DNA of 64,000 nt from Eupeodes corollae (Eukaryota; Arthropoda; Insecta; Diptera; Syrphidae): the NCBI RefSeq assembly GCF_945859685.1, contig NC_079149.1, forward strand, positions 138,114,153 to 138,178,152, given 5' to 3'. A model generated the notes under the pieces. It was given only the letters and a program-made list of their open reading frames with translations. It ran no database searches and was not told the DNA's origin. This document shows positions 22,478 to 32,644 of this stretch, in pieces. The translations under genes were made by a program, and so were the position numbers. Within the stretch, counting starts at the first letter, position 1; each line of letters opens with the position of its first letter.

Positions 22478-22676
22478 CTAGCAGATGTATTTTTGCTTCT
22501 GAACTCTTGGAACACGTTTCGCTTTCTGATCTTTGCTCATCAGACAATTTTTAGTTGCATGTTTTCCTTGGCGCTTTACACAAGCAAACTCTCGGTTGTA
22601 ATATTTTCGGGTATTACCAAAAGCTTGGCAACGTTTGTACTGCGGAACAACTTTAGATTTTCGGAGTAATTCAATT
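22478..22676 (-). pseudogene. Jockey-type ORF1 tail with CCHC knuckles
   Basis: Frame 22780-22478 contains KIELLRKSKVVPQYKRC, QAFGNTRKYYNREFACV and KRQGKHATKNC, which align with tandem CCHC zinc knuckles (CxxC...GHTxxYC...CVKC...H.T..C) of jockey gag-like proteins. Several ligand positions have changed (Q-Y, Y-Y, R-Q). The basic tail KDQKAKR follows. It would bind element RNA. Sequence beyond about 22677 belongs to the host LINE. Confidence 0.75.
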
Positions 22677-23039
22677 TTAACAGCTATGCCCAAGAAAGAA
22701 AGTGAGCCTTTGAATAAGGTGATCTTTCCCGTATTTAAAAAAATCAAGTGGTATTCGGTCAGCACCTGCTGTTTTGTCATTTATGAGTTCAGCTATAGCT
22801 TGTAAAACTTCTTCTTCCGAAAGCGGTGAGTCTACAACAAGTTCGTAGAAGGCAGGTGGAGCATAGTGAAACTTGAAAAGATTCCTTGGGGTAGGGTTCA
22901 GAAGTTGTTGAAAATGGTTACGCGAAGTTAAATGACTTGATCTGACATCAACAGTAAACTTTTTAACTTCTAACGTATTAAGATCTATTGATTCATGATT
23001 AAGTAGCAACGCGTCTAAGCGCTCTTTGTAGGCTTCTTC
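22677..23039 (-). pseudogene. 5' part of the interrupted LINE (RT N-terminal region)
   Basis: Frame 23009-22677 has LLNPTPRNLFKFHYAPPA, then LSEEEVLQAIAELINDK, TAGADRIPLDFFKYG and KDHLIQRLT. The segment with AI..L...K..G.D.IP.EF is the conserved start of the RT region in non-jockey LINEs. It stops exactly where the nested element's ORF1 begins, and its sense continues at about 19640 (LTVLMNQIF). Sequence upstream of about 23040 loses similarity, so the endonuclease is absent. Confidence 0.8.
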
Positions 23040-23044
23040 GTTAC

Positions 23045-25100
23045 TTAAATGATTTAAACTGTATTAAAAAGGTACTTTAATACTTTGGAAAATCATCAAA
23101 CAATTTATTGTTCAAAAATGCCCACTTTATGTTTTATCTAAGCCTTAAAAACATTGCTTTTCATTATTTTTAACAATATTTTCAAAGATGCATGTCGTAA
23201 ATATCTGGTGAAAGCTTTATGTGATACTTGATATGTATGTACAAATTCATCAATAGTAATTGTAATACCAGTTAATAATGTGCCCTATTTTGAATACTGA
23301 CACAAATTTTGATTTGATATTTTAAACATTTTTGAAGAAAAAATTTAAATTGATAGAAAATTTGAAATTTTTCAATTTTATTGATCAGTCAAGTGTCAAC
23401 AAAAAAGTCACAATAGGTTGAAAATCTTAACGATTTCACAGTGTTTCAAAAACTTTGGAAGTGTTAATACCTGACACATTTGTAAATACTCGGATCAGCC
23501 ACGTTATAAATATTAAGTGAGTTCAATTAAGTACTCACCCCAAACGCTTCGCTTCAAACTGCATTGAGCGTGTTCACTGGAAAACTACCATACAAATATC
23601 TTAAGGATCAGTGAACTTTTCTTTCTTTGAAAATAATCAAATGTTTTTAAATATAAATTGATATCTTAAACCCATTATAAGGCTATAAGCCTTAGAAGAA
23701 TGCAAACTTTATCCGTAAAAAAACGTGACTCTTGTTTCCTTTCAGTATTTGCTTTCTGTTGAACAAATTCAACAGAACTTGATTGTAATTCAAATTTCAA
23801 GTTTTACGAATCGTTTCCCTCTTTAACCCTGTCATATTATTTATTCCAGATTATTATTGACTCTTGTGATGAAGACTTTTTTCAATTCAATAACCTCAAA
23901 GTTATTAGCCTTTTGAACGAACAAAAAAAAGGTCAACCTACTGGAAAAAGGGTGATACGTATACATATTCTTGGAACTTAGTTAAGATTAAGGATACTTT
24001 TATTTATAACTCTCTTTTTATCTGAATTAATTTTTGAAGTATCCATGAACTTAATTTACATCAAAAAGTAAAAGTATACCTGCTTTGAAGAAAGGTAGAT
24101 TTTTCCAGTTGAACAGTTTTCGATTTATTTTCATTATAAATCATTTTTCAATATATTATCAGATACTTGTGTCCGTATTAATGGTATTGTTTTTTTTTTT
24201 GTTCTTAACAAAACAAAATAATTTAGAATCAGAAATTAAGAACTATTGGAAGTTTTATCTTGATTACTGGAAATGAGAAAAATGACCAGAAAATTCGAAA
24301 TTGTGATTTCGATTTAATTTGTTTTTTGATATTTCTTCCAAGATTGAAATTTCACACTTCGTCGTCGTTGTAATAATAAATGAAAAAAGTAATGTGATCT
24401 AAAGCTGAAAATAATAAATAACAAGCTCTTATTTCTCTCCAAGGGTTTTTCTTTATATCCATTGAATTTTTCTTAGATATTGGCTCTGGGATTTGATTTC
24501 AATTATTTTCTCTGAATCTTTCTGGTGTCATACAAGATACAACATAGAATTACTCGTATCTTTTCCTATGGGGAAATTTAAGCCACCTCTTGAAAGAACG
24601 AAGAAGTTAATTATTTTCTTCTTTATTTATTTGTCTGAAGACATCTTAAATTTCGTATTTTTATTGATAAGTCTTCATTAAATGCAAAAGAAAATTTATA
24701 TCTTCGTGAACAATCAATACTTGAACATTAGGTTTTTGAAAACAAATTAATTAATTTTTGAAAATATGATATGACTAAAGTCATTAAGCCACAAATGCTA
24801 CATAGATTATATTTCAACTTCTTTATGTTTCAAACCTATTTTCTAAGAAATTGTTGCATAATGATAACATATTTTAAAAAAATAAAAGTCTTTGTGTTTT
24901 TTTTTTTTTTTTGATATTTTGGTTAAGTTTTAGGAAAATTGGCTAAAGTGCATGGATCGATGAGTTATTGTCAGCTTAGCCTCTTTTGATTTGAGACAGC
25001 ATGACTTGAGTTTATAATTCACGACCAAGATTTAGGCTGAAAAAGTTATAGTGAGATATTTTTAGAAGTGGTGTTCTTTTGTTGTTTCTTGTAGTTATAT
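23045..25100. other. Unassigned AT-rich stretch
   Basis: No recognisable coding. Short frames at 24085-24276 and 24493-24681 are low complexity and AT-driven. A 16-base T run lies near 24897. Confidence 0.45.
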
Positions 25101-25239
25101 AAATACTAGCTTTTACCGCGAGTTCGTCCGCATTAGATAGTTTTTTTTTTGGATAGTAGCATTAAAAAACCTGAGCTGTATTTTGTTGTACTTATGTTTG
25201 AATCGTGCCGAAAAAGGATGAGGCCGTACTAAGTGTGAT

Positions 25240-25615
25240 TGTCATAGGTTAGGTTAATACATTTTAAGAAGAAAATAGGTTACTGCAATACATTTTTATG
25301 TACGACGTTTTTCGTTTTTCCTTCCTTGGACAGAACGTAAAGATGTTGTGGGTCTGAGACTCGTGAGCACGCTACACATAATTGTCCAAGTGAAAAGCAG
25401 TTTTTTTTTTCAAATATATACCTGCAACTTTCAGCTTTTGCCCCTGAGCTTTATTTATTGCTATTTATGCTGCTTTCAGAGGAAACTGCACTCTTTTAAA
25501 CTGAAACGGCAAATCGGTTGAATTTATCGGAATGCGACATGCATCACTAATTGCGTCAGAGTCCCATGATGAATCACAAAGACAGCGCGGCGGCGTACTT
25601 CGAACGCTGAATATC
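25240..25615 (-). pseudogene. Helitron PIF1-like helicase, C-terminal fragment
   Basis: Minus-strand translation gives STDLPFQFKRVQFPLKAA, then INKAQGQKLKVAGIYL, and, across frames, LYVACSRV-type residues and HLYVLSKEGKTK. These are motifs V-VI of PIF1-family helicases in Helitron RepHel proteins, which unwind DNA during rolling-circle transposition. Two frame changes and a stop after KAA are present. The Walker A region and earlier motifs are missing. Confidence 0.8.
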
Positions 25616-25689
25616 AGGCATAAAGAAGAACTGCTTTTACACGAAATAAAAAAGCTTTTGATTATTATTGATTACATTAATCATCGATT

Positions 25690-26190
25690 AATTATCATTG
25701 ATGGATAAAAAGTGCACACATTGTGAAGCACTAAAATGATGGAAAGACAAAGTTCCGGGCATGTGTTGTTCTGGTGGTAAAGTTTCACTTCCATTACTTG
25801 GCGAGCCAGAAAAACCTCTAAAATCTCTGTTTTTATATACAATGAATCACGGCGATTTTTGAGCCATATAAGAAAATATAGTTCGTGTTTCCAAATGACA
25901 TCTTTCGGAGTAGACAATGAAATTCTTATGCCTGGATTTGCACCTATACTTTTAAAATTCAAGGACAGATTTATCATAGGAATGGCTCTTTATTGCCTAC
26001 AAATGATCAGCCAAAATTCTTGCAGATTTCATAGGCGACGAAAATTGTGAATTCGACCACCGGTGCCAAAACATTGAAGGATTTATAAGGGATACTGTTT
26101 TGAAAATTCAAAGAATGCTGCATAATTACAACCGACTCATTAACACTTTCAAAACAGTATTAGAAAGAATGCCATAAACGTGTATGATAA
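25690..26190 (+). pseudogene. Helitron RepHel N-terminal fragment, inverted
   Basis: Plus-strand translation: KKCTHCEALK, KVPGMCCSGGKVSLP, LSHIRKYSSCFQMTSFG, then in another frame FKIQGQIYHRNGSLLP and QPKFLQIS, then LKIQRMLHNYNRLINTFK and TVLERMP. This is the conserved region before the Rep nuclease domain in insect RepHel proteins, with its Cys-rich zinc motif. It reads opposite to the helicase fragment and the element's own ends. The HUH catalytic motif is not present. Confidence 0.85.
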
Positions 26191-26591
26191 GTTTAACATG
26201 TTCGACCACGTATTTTAAAAGGGTTGGAAATGCGTTGTTTTCCCGTAATACCAATATTATCAAAATTGTATTCAAATCTTTTGTAATTTAAGAGTGAAAG
26301 CGATCAGATTCCCCGGAAAATAATTTTTCAAATAAGCATTCGTTGCTTTCCCGAGGTCAAAAGTAACTCATGTCCTTTCTTAAGTCTCAAACTATCTCCT
26401 TACCAAATTTCATTTAAATCTGTTCAGTAGTTTAGGCGTGAAAGCGATCATTTTCTTAAAGGAGCCTATGTCCTTTCTCTGGTATCAAAATATCTCCATA
26501 CCAAATTTCATGCAAATTGGTTTAGTAGTTTAGGCGTGATTGAGTAACAGACAGACAGAGTTACTTTCGCATTTATAATATTAGTAAGATT

Positions 26592-26960
26592 TGCCAAGTA
26601 GTTGACTGTTGTAATTTTTTAAATGTGCTCATAAATTGGCGAACATTGTCATGGAAGATAAGTGCTGACTTCTTAAGTATTGTTCATTGAATTCATTGGT
26701 GTACACGTGGGTGGGAGAAGTGGATGAGGTTTTTCGCTATTAACATCATTAGGCCCGAAAATTGGCACATTCCAAAAGATTCTCTTAAACATTTATGGAT
26801 ATTTCCAGCTTGACGAAATTCTTTAAAGATACCTTTCAAAAAATGTTTATGAATTAAAAGAAATGTAGAAGACTTTTTTTTCGAGTTGGCCACGAGATGA
26901 AAGACTTTTACTAATCCCGTCTCGGTTTCGCTAAAATTGAAAAATGTCAGTCTCGGTTTA
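26592..26960. other. Unassigned stretch between the Helitron and the mariner element
   Basis: A 112-codon minus frame (27031-26693) crosses the mariner end and shows no domain. GAAAAATGTCAGTCTC at about 26939 recurs at about 28180 on the far side of the mariner element, suggesting related flanking repeats. Confidence 0.35.
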
Positions 26961-26963
26961 GTA

Positions 26964-28059
26964 CAGGGTGAACACACAAAGGTGCCTATATTTCTTTTTG
27001 AATAACTCCAGAGCCAAAGCACGTACAACAACGATACAAATTTAGATACAAATACAGATTAGACAAATTATTTATGAAATATTACATCCATTAAATGATG
27101 CCCGTTTTGGCTTACACAATCGTTTAATCTTTTGACAAAATTTTCGAAGACATTTCTTAACATTTCCGGCGTAATCTCAGAAATTTCTTGTCGAATGCGC
27201 GCTTTTAAATCCTCCAAATCACCTACACGAGTCGTGTAGACACGCCCATTCAAATATCCCCAGGGGTAAAAATCCGGAACTGTCTTAACTGTTGCTTAAC
27301 ATGTTTCTTTACCGCTCTCTGTTTACCGTTCCATCAAAAAACTAGGGACCGACAATGCCCCACTCCGCTACCGCGCACCAAACCGTCACACGCTGGCTAT
27401 GTAACTGCTTTTCGTGTATCCAGACTGGGTTATCTTCGGCCCAATACCTGCTTGTTTACTTCGGCCCAAAATGATCTCACCATCTGAAAATTTTCGAAGC
27501 ATTGTCTGAGCGAAGAGTAAACGTGGTCTGTAGTCGGTATCTTCTAATTCATGGGTTATCATGAGCTTGTACGGGTGAAAATTCAAATCTTTGATCAAAA
27601 TTTTACGCACTGATTCCCTTTTTAGGCCCAAAGAAGCCGCGTGTTGTCGCGCTGAACGCCGCGGATTAACCTGAATCGCTTCACGGACTTTCTCAATGTT
27701 TTCAGCAGTATGGACCGTTCTTGGCAGGCCCGAACGCTTCTTATCGGTTGCCTTGGCGGATTCACGAACATTTTGAACCCATCTGTTGACAGTTTTCCAT
27801 GAACTCGTTTATGACGAGGAACTTTGAACTGCCGCCGGAATGCACATCGTACTTTTACATACGAATTTTCGCGAAAATATAACTCGACGCAAAATGCTCC
27901 TTCTTTATCGGTATAACTATCCACGACGACTGATAACAAATGAAAACAAATTTGTCTGACGTGTACTTCAACTGGATCGGCCGTTCGACACCATAGCAGT
28001 GTTACCACCGGAGCGAGACAAAAAAGAAACATGGGCATCTTTGTGTGGTCACCCGCTTG
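26964..28059 (-). mobile_element. Mariner-type transposon with both terminal inverted repeats
   Basis: Left end CAGGGTGAACACACAAAGG followed by TGCCTATATTTCTTTTTG (26964-27000). The right end (about 28020-28059) is its imperfect inverse, ending TCACCCGCTTG, a 2-bp insertion. TA lies at 26962-26963 and 28060-28061, the target duplication of this superfamily. The 1.1-kb body encodes one transposase on the minus strand. The inverted repeats of about 37 bp are still about 85% alike by eye, so the insertion is not very old. Confidence 0.9.
27068..27950 (-). pseudogene. Mariner-type transposase with deleted catalytic segment
   Basis: Order on the minus strand: GAFCVELYFRENSYVKV and RCAFRRQFKVPRHK (helix-turn-helix domain, 27910-27800), RTVHTAENIEKV-like residues and NPRRSARQHAASLG (second helix-turn-helix, out of frame), GLKRESVRKILIKDLNFHPYK (27630-27570), RPRLLFAQTMLRKFSDGEII, then after a loss YWAEDNPVWIHEKQLHSQ, VTVWCAVAEWGIVGP, a stop, FFDGTVN, and the C-terminal IRQEISEITPEMLRNVFE. 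The stretch expected to hold the first catalytic Asp (FSDEAHF-type) is deleted between DGEII and YWAED, near 27477-27436. The N-terminal domain type suggests an insect mariner subfamily rather than classic Mos1. Confidence 0.85.
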
Positions 28060-28061
28060 TA

Positions 28062-30430
28062 CTAAATCTTGTCTCTGCTCTCGCTTTTTTTCGTCAGTTG
28101 CTTAATCGGTAGTCTTGTCTCTCCTCTGTCCATTTGCACATTTTTGGATTTCTTTTTCTTCCGAAAAGATTGGCGAAACCTATTGAAAAATGTCAGTCTC
28201 TTTTAGATATCAGTGTCGTTTAACTGAGTCTCCTCTATGTCTTGCTAAAAGTATTATTGTCTCAGTTCTATGAGACGATAGCGAGAATAGTCTTTTCTCA
28301 TTGTCCACTGACATTACCAAATTTTGGTTTCCACAATAGTTTTTGTCAACGTTTTCAAACTAACTCGTTACAAAATTTGCATCTCCGAATATGCTTTTAA
28401 AACTATTTTTTAACAAATTTTGAAAAAAAGAAATCATGCTGCGAATAAGGGTCAAAACTTACAGGTTACTTACATGCATGTAAAAAATTAGAAGAATTCA
28501 CAACTCTATATTCAAAAACATTTTCTTGAACTCAATTTAAGAAAATAAAATGAATTGAGTTACAGTTTTCACTTTTCAGTATAAATAAATACATGAATGT
28601 AAATTTGAAAACAGAATTTTCAATTTGCTGACAAATTTAATAAAAATGTAATCACAAAGAATTCTGTTTGAAAATTCTTGTAACACATATCATATCACTG
28701 TCATAGTCACAGTAACGATATTTTCCATATAAAAATGTTCATTTTGTTTCAGTCAACTTATATTGCAGACGACAGGAATCTTCGAAGTAAAAACAAATGT
28801 CAATACTGCAAAAATAGAAAAAATGAATAAAGAATTTCTATTCATTTGTAAATAAGATTTGAAACAATCAAATTGAAATGTAAACTTTTTTATTTTGTCT
28901 TGTAGTCAATACTTTTTAATACTTCCATTGCCATTTTCTTACTGAGGGTGATACAAAAGGATCTTATACGTCTTATTCACGTAGAATTTAGAACAAGAGA
29001 TACCTACAGTATAGGTATTTAAAAAACGTACTTAATCGCATGACAATGTGACAGTATAGGGTTTGACTTACAAAGTCCTTCTTCGTCTTTATATTTAGAG
29101 CATCTTTGTTTTATTTTTTTTTCTCAAGAAATCCTTAAGAACAATATTGGCAAAATAAAATATATGTATGTAGGTAGGTAGGTATGTATATGAATTGCTT
29201 TCAAAGGATTATAAAGTAGGTAAAGCAAAGATAAACTAAAGACAAGTTGTACTTCGCTGAGTGAATATAAAGGAGTTGACATTTATGCGAGTCCTTTAAG
29301 AAGTGGGTATTCAAAAGCGGATTTGATGATGTATCTTGTAAACGCCATCGGCAAGAAACTGTCTTCTGTTTATCTTGTTTTTCCTTTACCGACCCACTTG
29401 AGTTTCGTACTGATGATGGAGTTTCTCATCTTTCTATAATATTAAATAAAAAGAATGAAAATAAAGCAGGAAGAGCAAGAGAAGAGATTGAAGATGAAAC
29501 TTTTACTCATTGCGTTGTCATAAGTTTGTAAAGTTTTAACACACGATTTGGGGGCTGGAAGGAAGGGTAAGACAGAGAAAGATCAAATGAAAATTAGATG
29601 AAGGAACTGCCAGCCATTAAGCGAACTAGAAGGTCGAAGATTTTGGTGTCTAAGACATTAGAGGTACGTTAAGGTATCTGTCACCGTCCCGTATACTTAC
29701 CTATGTCGAACACTTGGAATATAATTTTGTGGTGATATCAAGCTGTCAAATTATCACAATGAAATTTAATTAAAATTCATGGATTTCTCCAATTTGAAAA
29801 TGCTTGGATGTAATGGATGGATTGAGTAATAAGAAGGAATTGCTTTTCGTGAGATATATTAAACGCACATCTGTATATCCAAAATTTGCAAAGACACCAA
29901 TTTTATTAGATTTTTCCTTTCAATTGATATTGTAACTAATTTACAAAACTTTCAAACATGATTTTATTGAATTTAACATTTATTATTTAAAATTGGTGGC
30001 TTGACCCTTAAAACAAAAATTAAAAAAAAGGAGTTAATTTAAATCAAATGAAACATTTCAAGAAATTATCAAGTAGACACATTAACATAAAAATTCAATA
30101 ATCTCAATACTTAGACTAAGGAGCCAGTTTTTAACAGGTTTCAAAAATAATAAATGAGAAGTTTGCATCCTGATAGAACGGAGCAGTTTAGTAAATATCC
30201 GACATTAGGAAACATTGTAAACGTTTCTAAATGCGATTGTTCGATAAAGCGGTATAGAATCTTGGTTTAAAAAAATTTCCACATAAAATATGAATATCAA
30301 CTATTGGAAAATTAAATTATCGGATCTCTTTAAGAAAATTTGTAGAACTTTATAACAATATGTATGTCGCACTTAAAGAATTTTCAAATTCTTTAATAGT
30401 GGACAACTAGGGTACAGGCGAGATAAACCA
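28062..30430. other. Unassigned stretch
   Basis: No coding similarity. 28100-28330 is pyrimidine-rich (TCTGCTCTCG, GTCTCTCCTCTGTCC). A short GTAGGTAGGTAGGTATG run lies at about 29170-29186. The rest is AT-rich and unremarkable. Confidence 0.45.
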
Positions 30431-30434
30431 CATA

Positions 30435-31065
30435 CAGTGCTTGAAAAAATAATAGAAACAAGCTTCATGTTCATACTTTTTAACATATAAAAAGGTATTT
30501 TTGAAGAGTAGGAAAATAAAAAAACTATACAAAGATAGATTGTTAACAATTTATTGCTCAAATACAACAATTTTGTTTTCAATATAATTCCGGGAAATAA
30601 TGATAAAAAATAGGCTTTTGATTATTATGTTGCTTCCCCTTGGAAAAAATAATAGAGACGAAATTGGAACGGTACTCTTTTTGTAGCGAAAAAGTAACTC
30701 AATGTAAAAGTATTTCAAATTCTTTGAGTATTTTGTAGTGGCACTCTTAGTATTAATAACTGCCTCCACTGTTCGCCCCATCGAATTCACCAATTTGGTA
30801 CATGACTCTTCTGGTATGGAGTACCATTTCATTTGAATTTTCGACCCTATAAGTGTTCATTTTTGTTTAGGCCGGGGGATTGTGATGACAATTCCATAAC
30901 ATTGACTTTGTTTTATTGTAAGTATTTATTAGCCAGTTTTGAGGGGTGCTTGAGGTCATTATCCTGCATGAACTCCATTTTGATTGACAACTCCTCTTCA
31001 TTTAATGTTAGCATTACTGAATTTAAGATGTGGACATAATCTACATCGAACATCTTATCTTTGAT
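30435..31065 (-). mobile_element. Truncated Tc1-like transposon
   Basis: The left end CAGTGCTTGAAAAAATAATAG follows TA at 30433-30434, as in Tc1 elements. A transposase C-terminal half lies on the minus strand. A second GAAAAAATAATAGAGAC word at 30641 is a direct echo of the end. The right side is lost where the LINE at 31080 begins, so the LINE junction probably marks an insertion or deletion. Confidence 0.75.
30720..31060 (-). pseudogene. Tc1-like transposase C-terminal half
   Basis: Minus-strand translation: VDYVHILNSVML, FMQDNDLKHPSKLANKYL (second catalytic Asp in QDND), MELSSQSPGLNKNEHL (the SPDLNPIENLW motif, with Asp changed to Gly; the Glu is kept), then WYSIPEESCTKLVNSMGRTVEAVINTK and ATTKY at the C-terminus. 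The first catalytic Asp region is absent. The end at ATTKY agrees with full-length Tc1 proteins. Confidence 0.85.
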
Positions 31066-31079
31066 CCAAAATATTGCTG

Positions 31080-32400
31080 CGATTGTCTTTAAACGATGCT
31101 CTAATTCTCTTTGCTCTAAATTCTCTTTGCTTACCTGTTCCGGAATATTTCTGGACGAATGGAAATTATCTTTCTTGATTAAAATTTTTGAATCGGGCTC
31201 TAAAAACAACGTTAAAAACTATAGGGGAATTTGTAAGTTATCTGCCATTCCTAAACTTGTAGAAAGTTTAATTAAAATAAAACTTGATTTACTTGTGAAG
31301 GAACATGTTAGTAGTACCCAAAATGGATTTATTTCTGGAAGATCGACCGTTACTAATTTAATTTGTTTTTCTTTTTTCGTGGTTGAAAAACCCAAAGCCA
31401 AGTTGATGCTATTTATGCTGACTTCAGCAAAGCCTTCGATTCTATATGTCACCATATGCTGCTTCGTCAGCTTGAAGTATTCGGCACACACTCAAGTCTA
31501 CTTCAGTTGGTCGGCTCATTCCTAATTGGTAGAGTGCAAGAAGTAAAAATAGAGGAATATACTTCAAGGCCAATTAGATGTACTTCAGGTGTCCCTCAAG
31601 GTAGTCATCTTGGTCCTCTGCTGTTTATAATATTTACTGATGATATTGTCAACCATATTAATTTTAGCCGCAACGTTTAATATATGCTAATGACCTCAAA
31701 CTATTTTTGAAAGTAACAAGCCACTACGACTGCATTAAACTTCAAATGGATTTAGATAACTTATCCTGTTGGTGTAAGTCAAACAGCCTTAACCTTTATG
31801 TTAAAAATGCTTTGTTATTTCTATCTCCAAGAAACATTTTATTTACGAGTTTCCTTATTCTCTAGGACTCAGTCACCTTCAAAGAACTTTTAAAGACCTA
31901 GAGCTAGGGGTTACATTTGATCACAAATTTTCTTTTGTTCCAAATGTTGAGGCCATCGTTGCCAAAGCTAACTCAATGTTAGGATTTATAAAAAGAAATT
32001 TAACTGAATTTTCCGACCCCTACACCTTTGTTGCGCTCTATACTACTTTAGTAAGATCTATTTTAGAATATGCTGATGTCATCTGGAACCCTCACCAACA
32101 ACTATTCCGATCCGATAAAATTCAAAAGGTCCAAAATCATTTTCTAGGTCTGCAGATGCTCAAATCTCGAAGAACTAAGATTTTCTCTGTAGTTATAATA
32201 TTATTCCCAAATACTTGAATTCATTAACAATTTATAATTTAAAACATTTATCACTTCAGCTTATGGAATTCGTAAATGTTATGAAATTAACTATAGGATT
32301 ACAAGTAAAGTTAAAAAGCTTACATTTTTGACACTCAGAGGCAAAAAAAGAGAAATCAGCATCAACAATATTTTAGTAAGACAAACTGAAAAACATTATC
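31080..32400 (+). mobile_element. LINE fragment of the same family as 8811-9994
   Basis: Begins abruptly within the RT N-terminal region and extends through the C-terminal domain, with several frameshifts. Shared motifs with the 8811-9994 element (GVPQGSHLGPLLF; MLGFxKRN; LVRSxLEY) support one family. It abuts a Tc1 remnant upstream. A minus-strand fragment of the PHD-type LINE family follows it, so the right end is also a junction. No tail repeat was seen. Confidence 0.8.
31120..32330 (+). pseudogene. LINE reverse transcriptase pseudogene
   Basis: Frames in order: DEWKLSFLIKIFESGSKNN, NYRGICKLSAIPKLVESL and NGFISGRSTVTNLI (31150-31370); YADFSKAFD-like residues across a shift near 31415; FGTHSSLLQLVGSFLIGRVQ and SGVPQGSHLGPLLFIIFTDDI (31480-31650); a degraded active-site box near 31675-31705 (YANDLKLF-like, in which the first Asp of the pair has become Asn); then MLGFIKRNLTEFSDPYTF and LVRSILEYADVIWNPH (31976-32100). 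At least three frameshifts break it. Confidence 0.85.
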
Positions 32401-32640
32401 TTGGTTTAAGAACTACATACTTATCAATTTTTGTTCTACAGACCAATTTATATCAGCTATTAGATTCAGACTATCTGTACGATAAGAAAAACCAACATCA
32501 TCTGCAAAGGCTGTTGGAGAACCCTTAAATGGCAAACTGAATAAAAAATGAATGTATACCGAAAAAGTATTGGTCCTAAAACCGAACCTTGTGGAACTCC
32601 CAAATGAAATGTCTTTAGTATTCAATTGCACAAAGTTTTA
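32395..32640 (-). pseudogene. RT fragment of the PHD-type LINE family
   Basis: The minus-strand frame has VYIHFLFSLPFKGSPTAFADD, then VGFSYRTDSLNLI. This matches the 1875-2708 RT (YINSLFALDFRGIPTAFEDH, VGFSY) but keeps the intact FADD. It gives an in-window reference for the changed residues in that copy. Just upstream, a shifted frame gives GVPQGS-like LWEFHKVRF residues. Both flanks are junctions with other sequence. Confidence 0.8.
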
Positions 32641-32644
32641 AAAC

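Larger units (their letters stand above)
19780..22676 (-). mobile_element. Jockey-clade LINE nested inside another LINE
   Basis: On the minus strand this holds, in order, a zinc-knuckle ORF1 tail (22670-22478), endonuclease pieces (22250-21563), RT (21120-20165) and the C-terminal domain (20122-19790). It separates two parts of one other LINE, 22677-23039 and 18452-19770, which join in the expected order when it is removed. Its 5' part is shortened: most of ORF1 and the middle of the endonuclease are gone. The family follows the classic Drosophila jockey layout. Confidence 0.8.
25106..26589 (-). mobile_element. Helitron with canonical ends and an internal inversion
   Basis: On the minus strand the element starts with A|TCTTACTAATATTATAAA (26590 downward) and ends with GGTAAAAGCTAG|T (down to 25106). 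A-TC...CTRR-T are the defining Helitron termini. A GC-rich segment GCGGACGAACTCGCGG just before CTAG could form the expected 3' hairpin. The left half carries the helicase C-terminus in this orientation, while the Rep/helicase N-terminal region lies inverted inside. The 5' region has near-duplicate blocks (about 26388 and 26487) with TTTAGGCGTGA. Confidence 0.85.

Noticed and set aside
26939..28200. Longer composite element bounded by GAAAAATGTCAGTCTC repeats
   Set aside because: The repeats are direct, short and differ beyond 16 bases, so they do not define ends.
31219..31491. 90-codon minus-strand frame
   Set aside because: It is antisense to the plus-strand RT, which has clear motifs.
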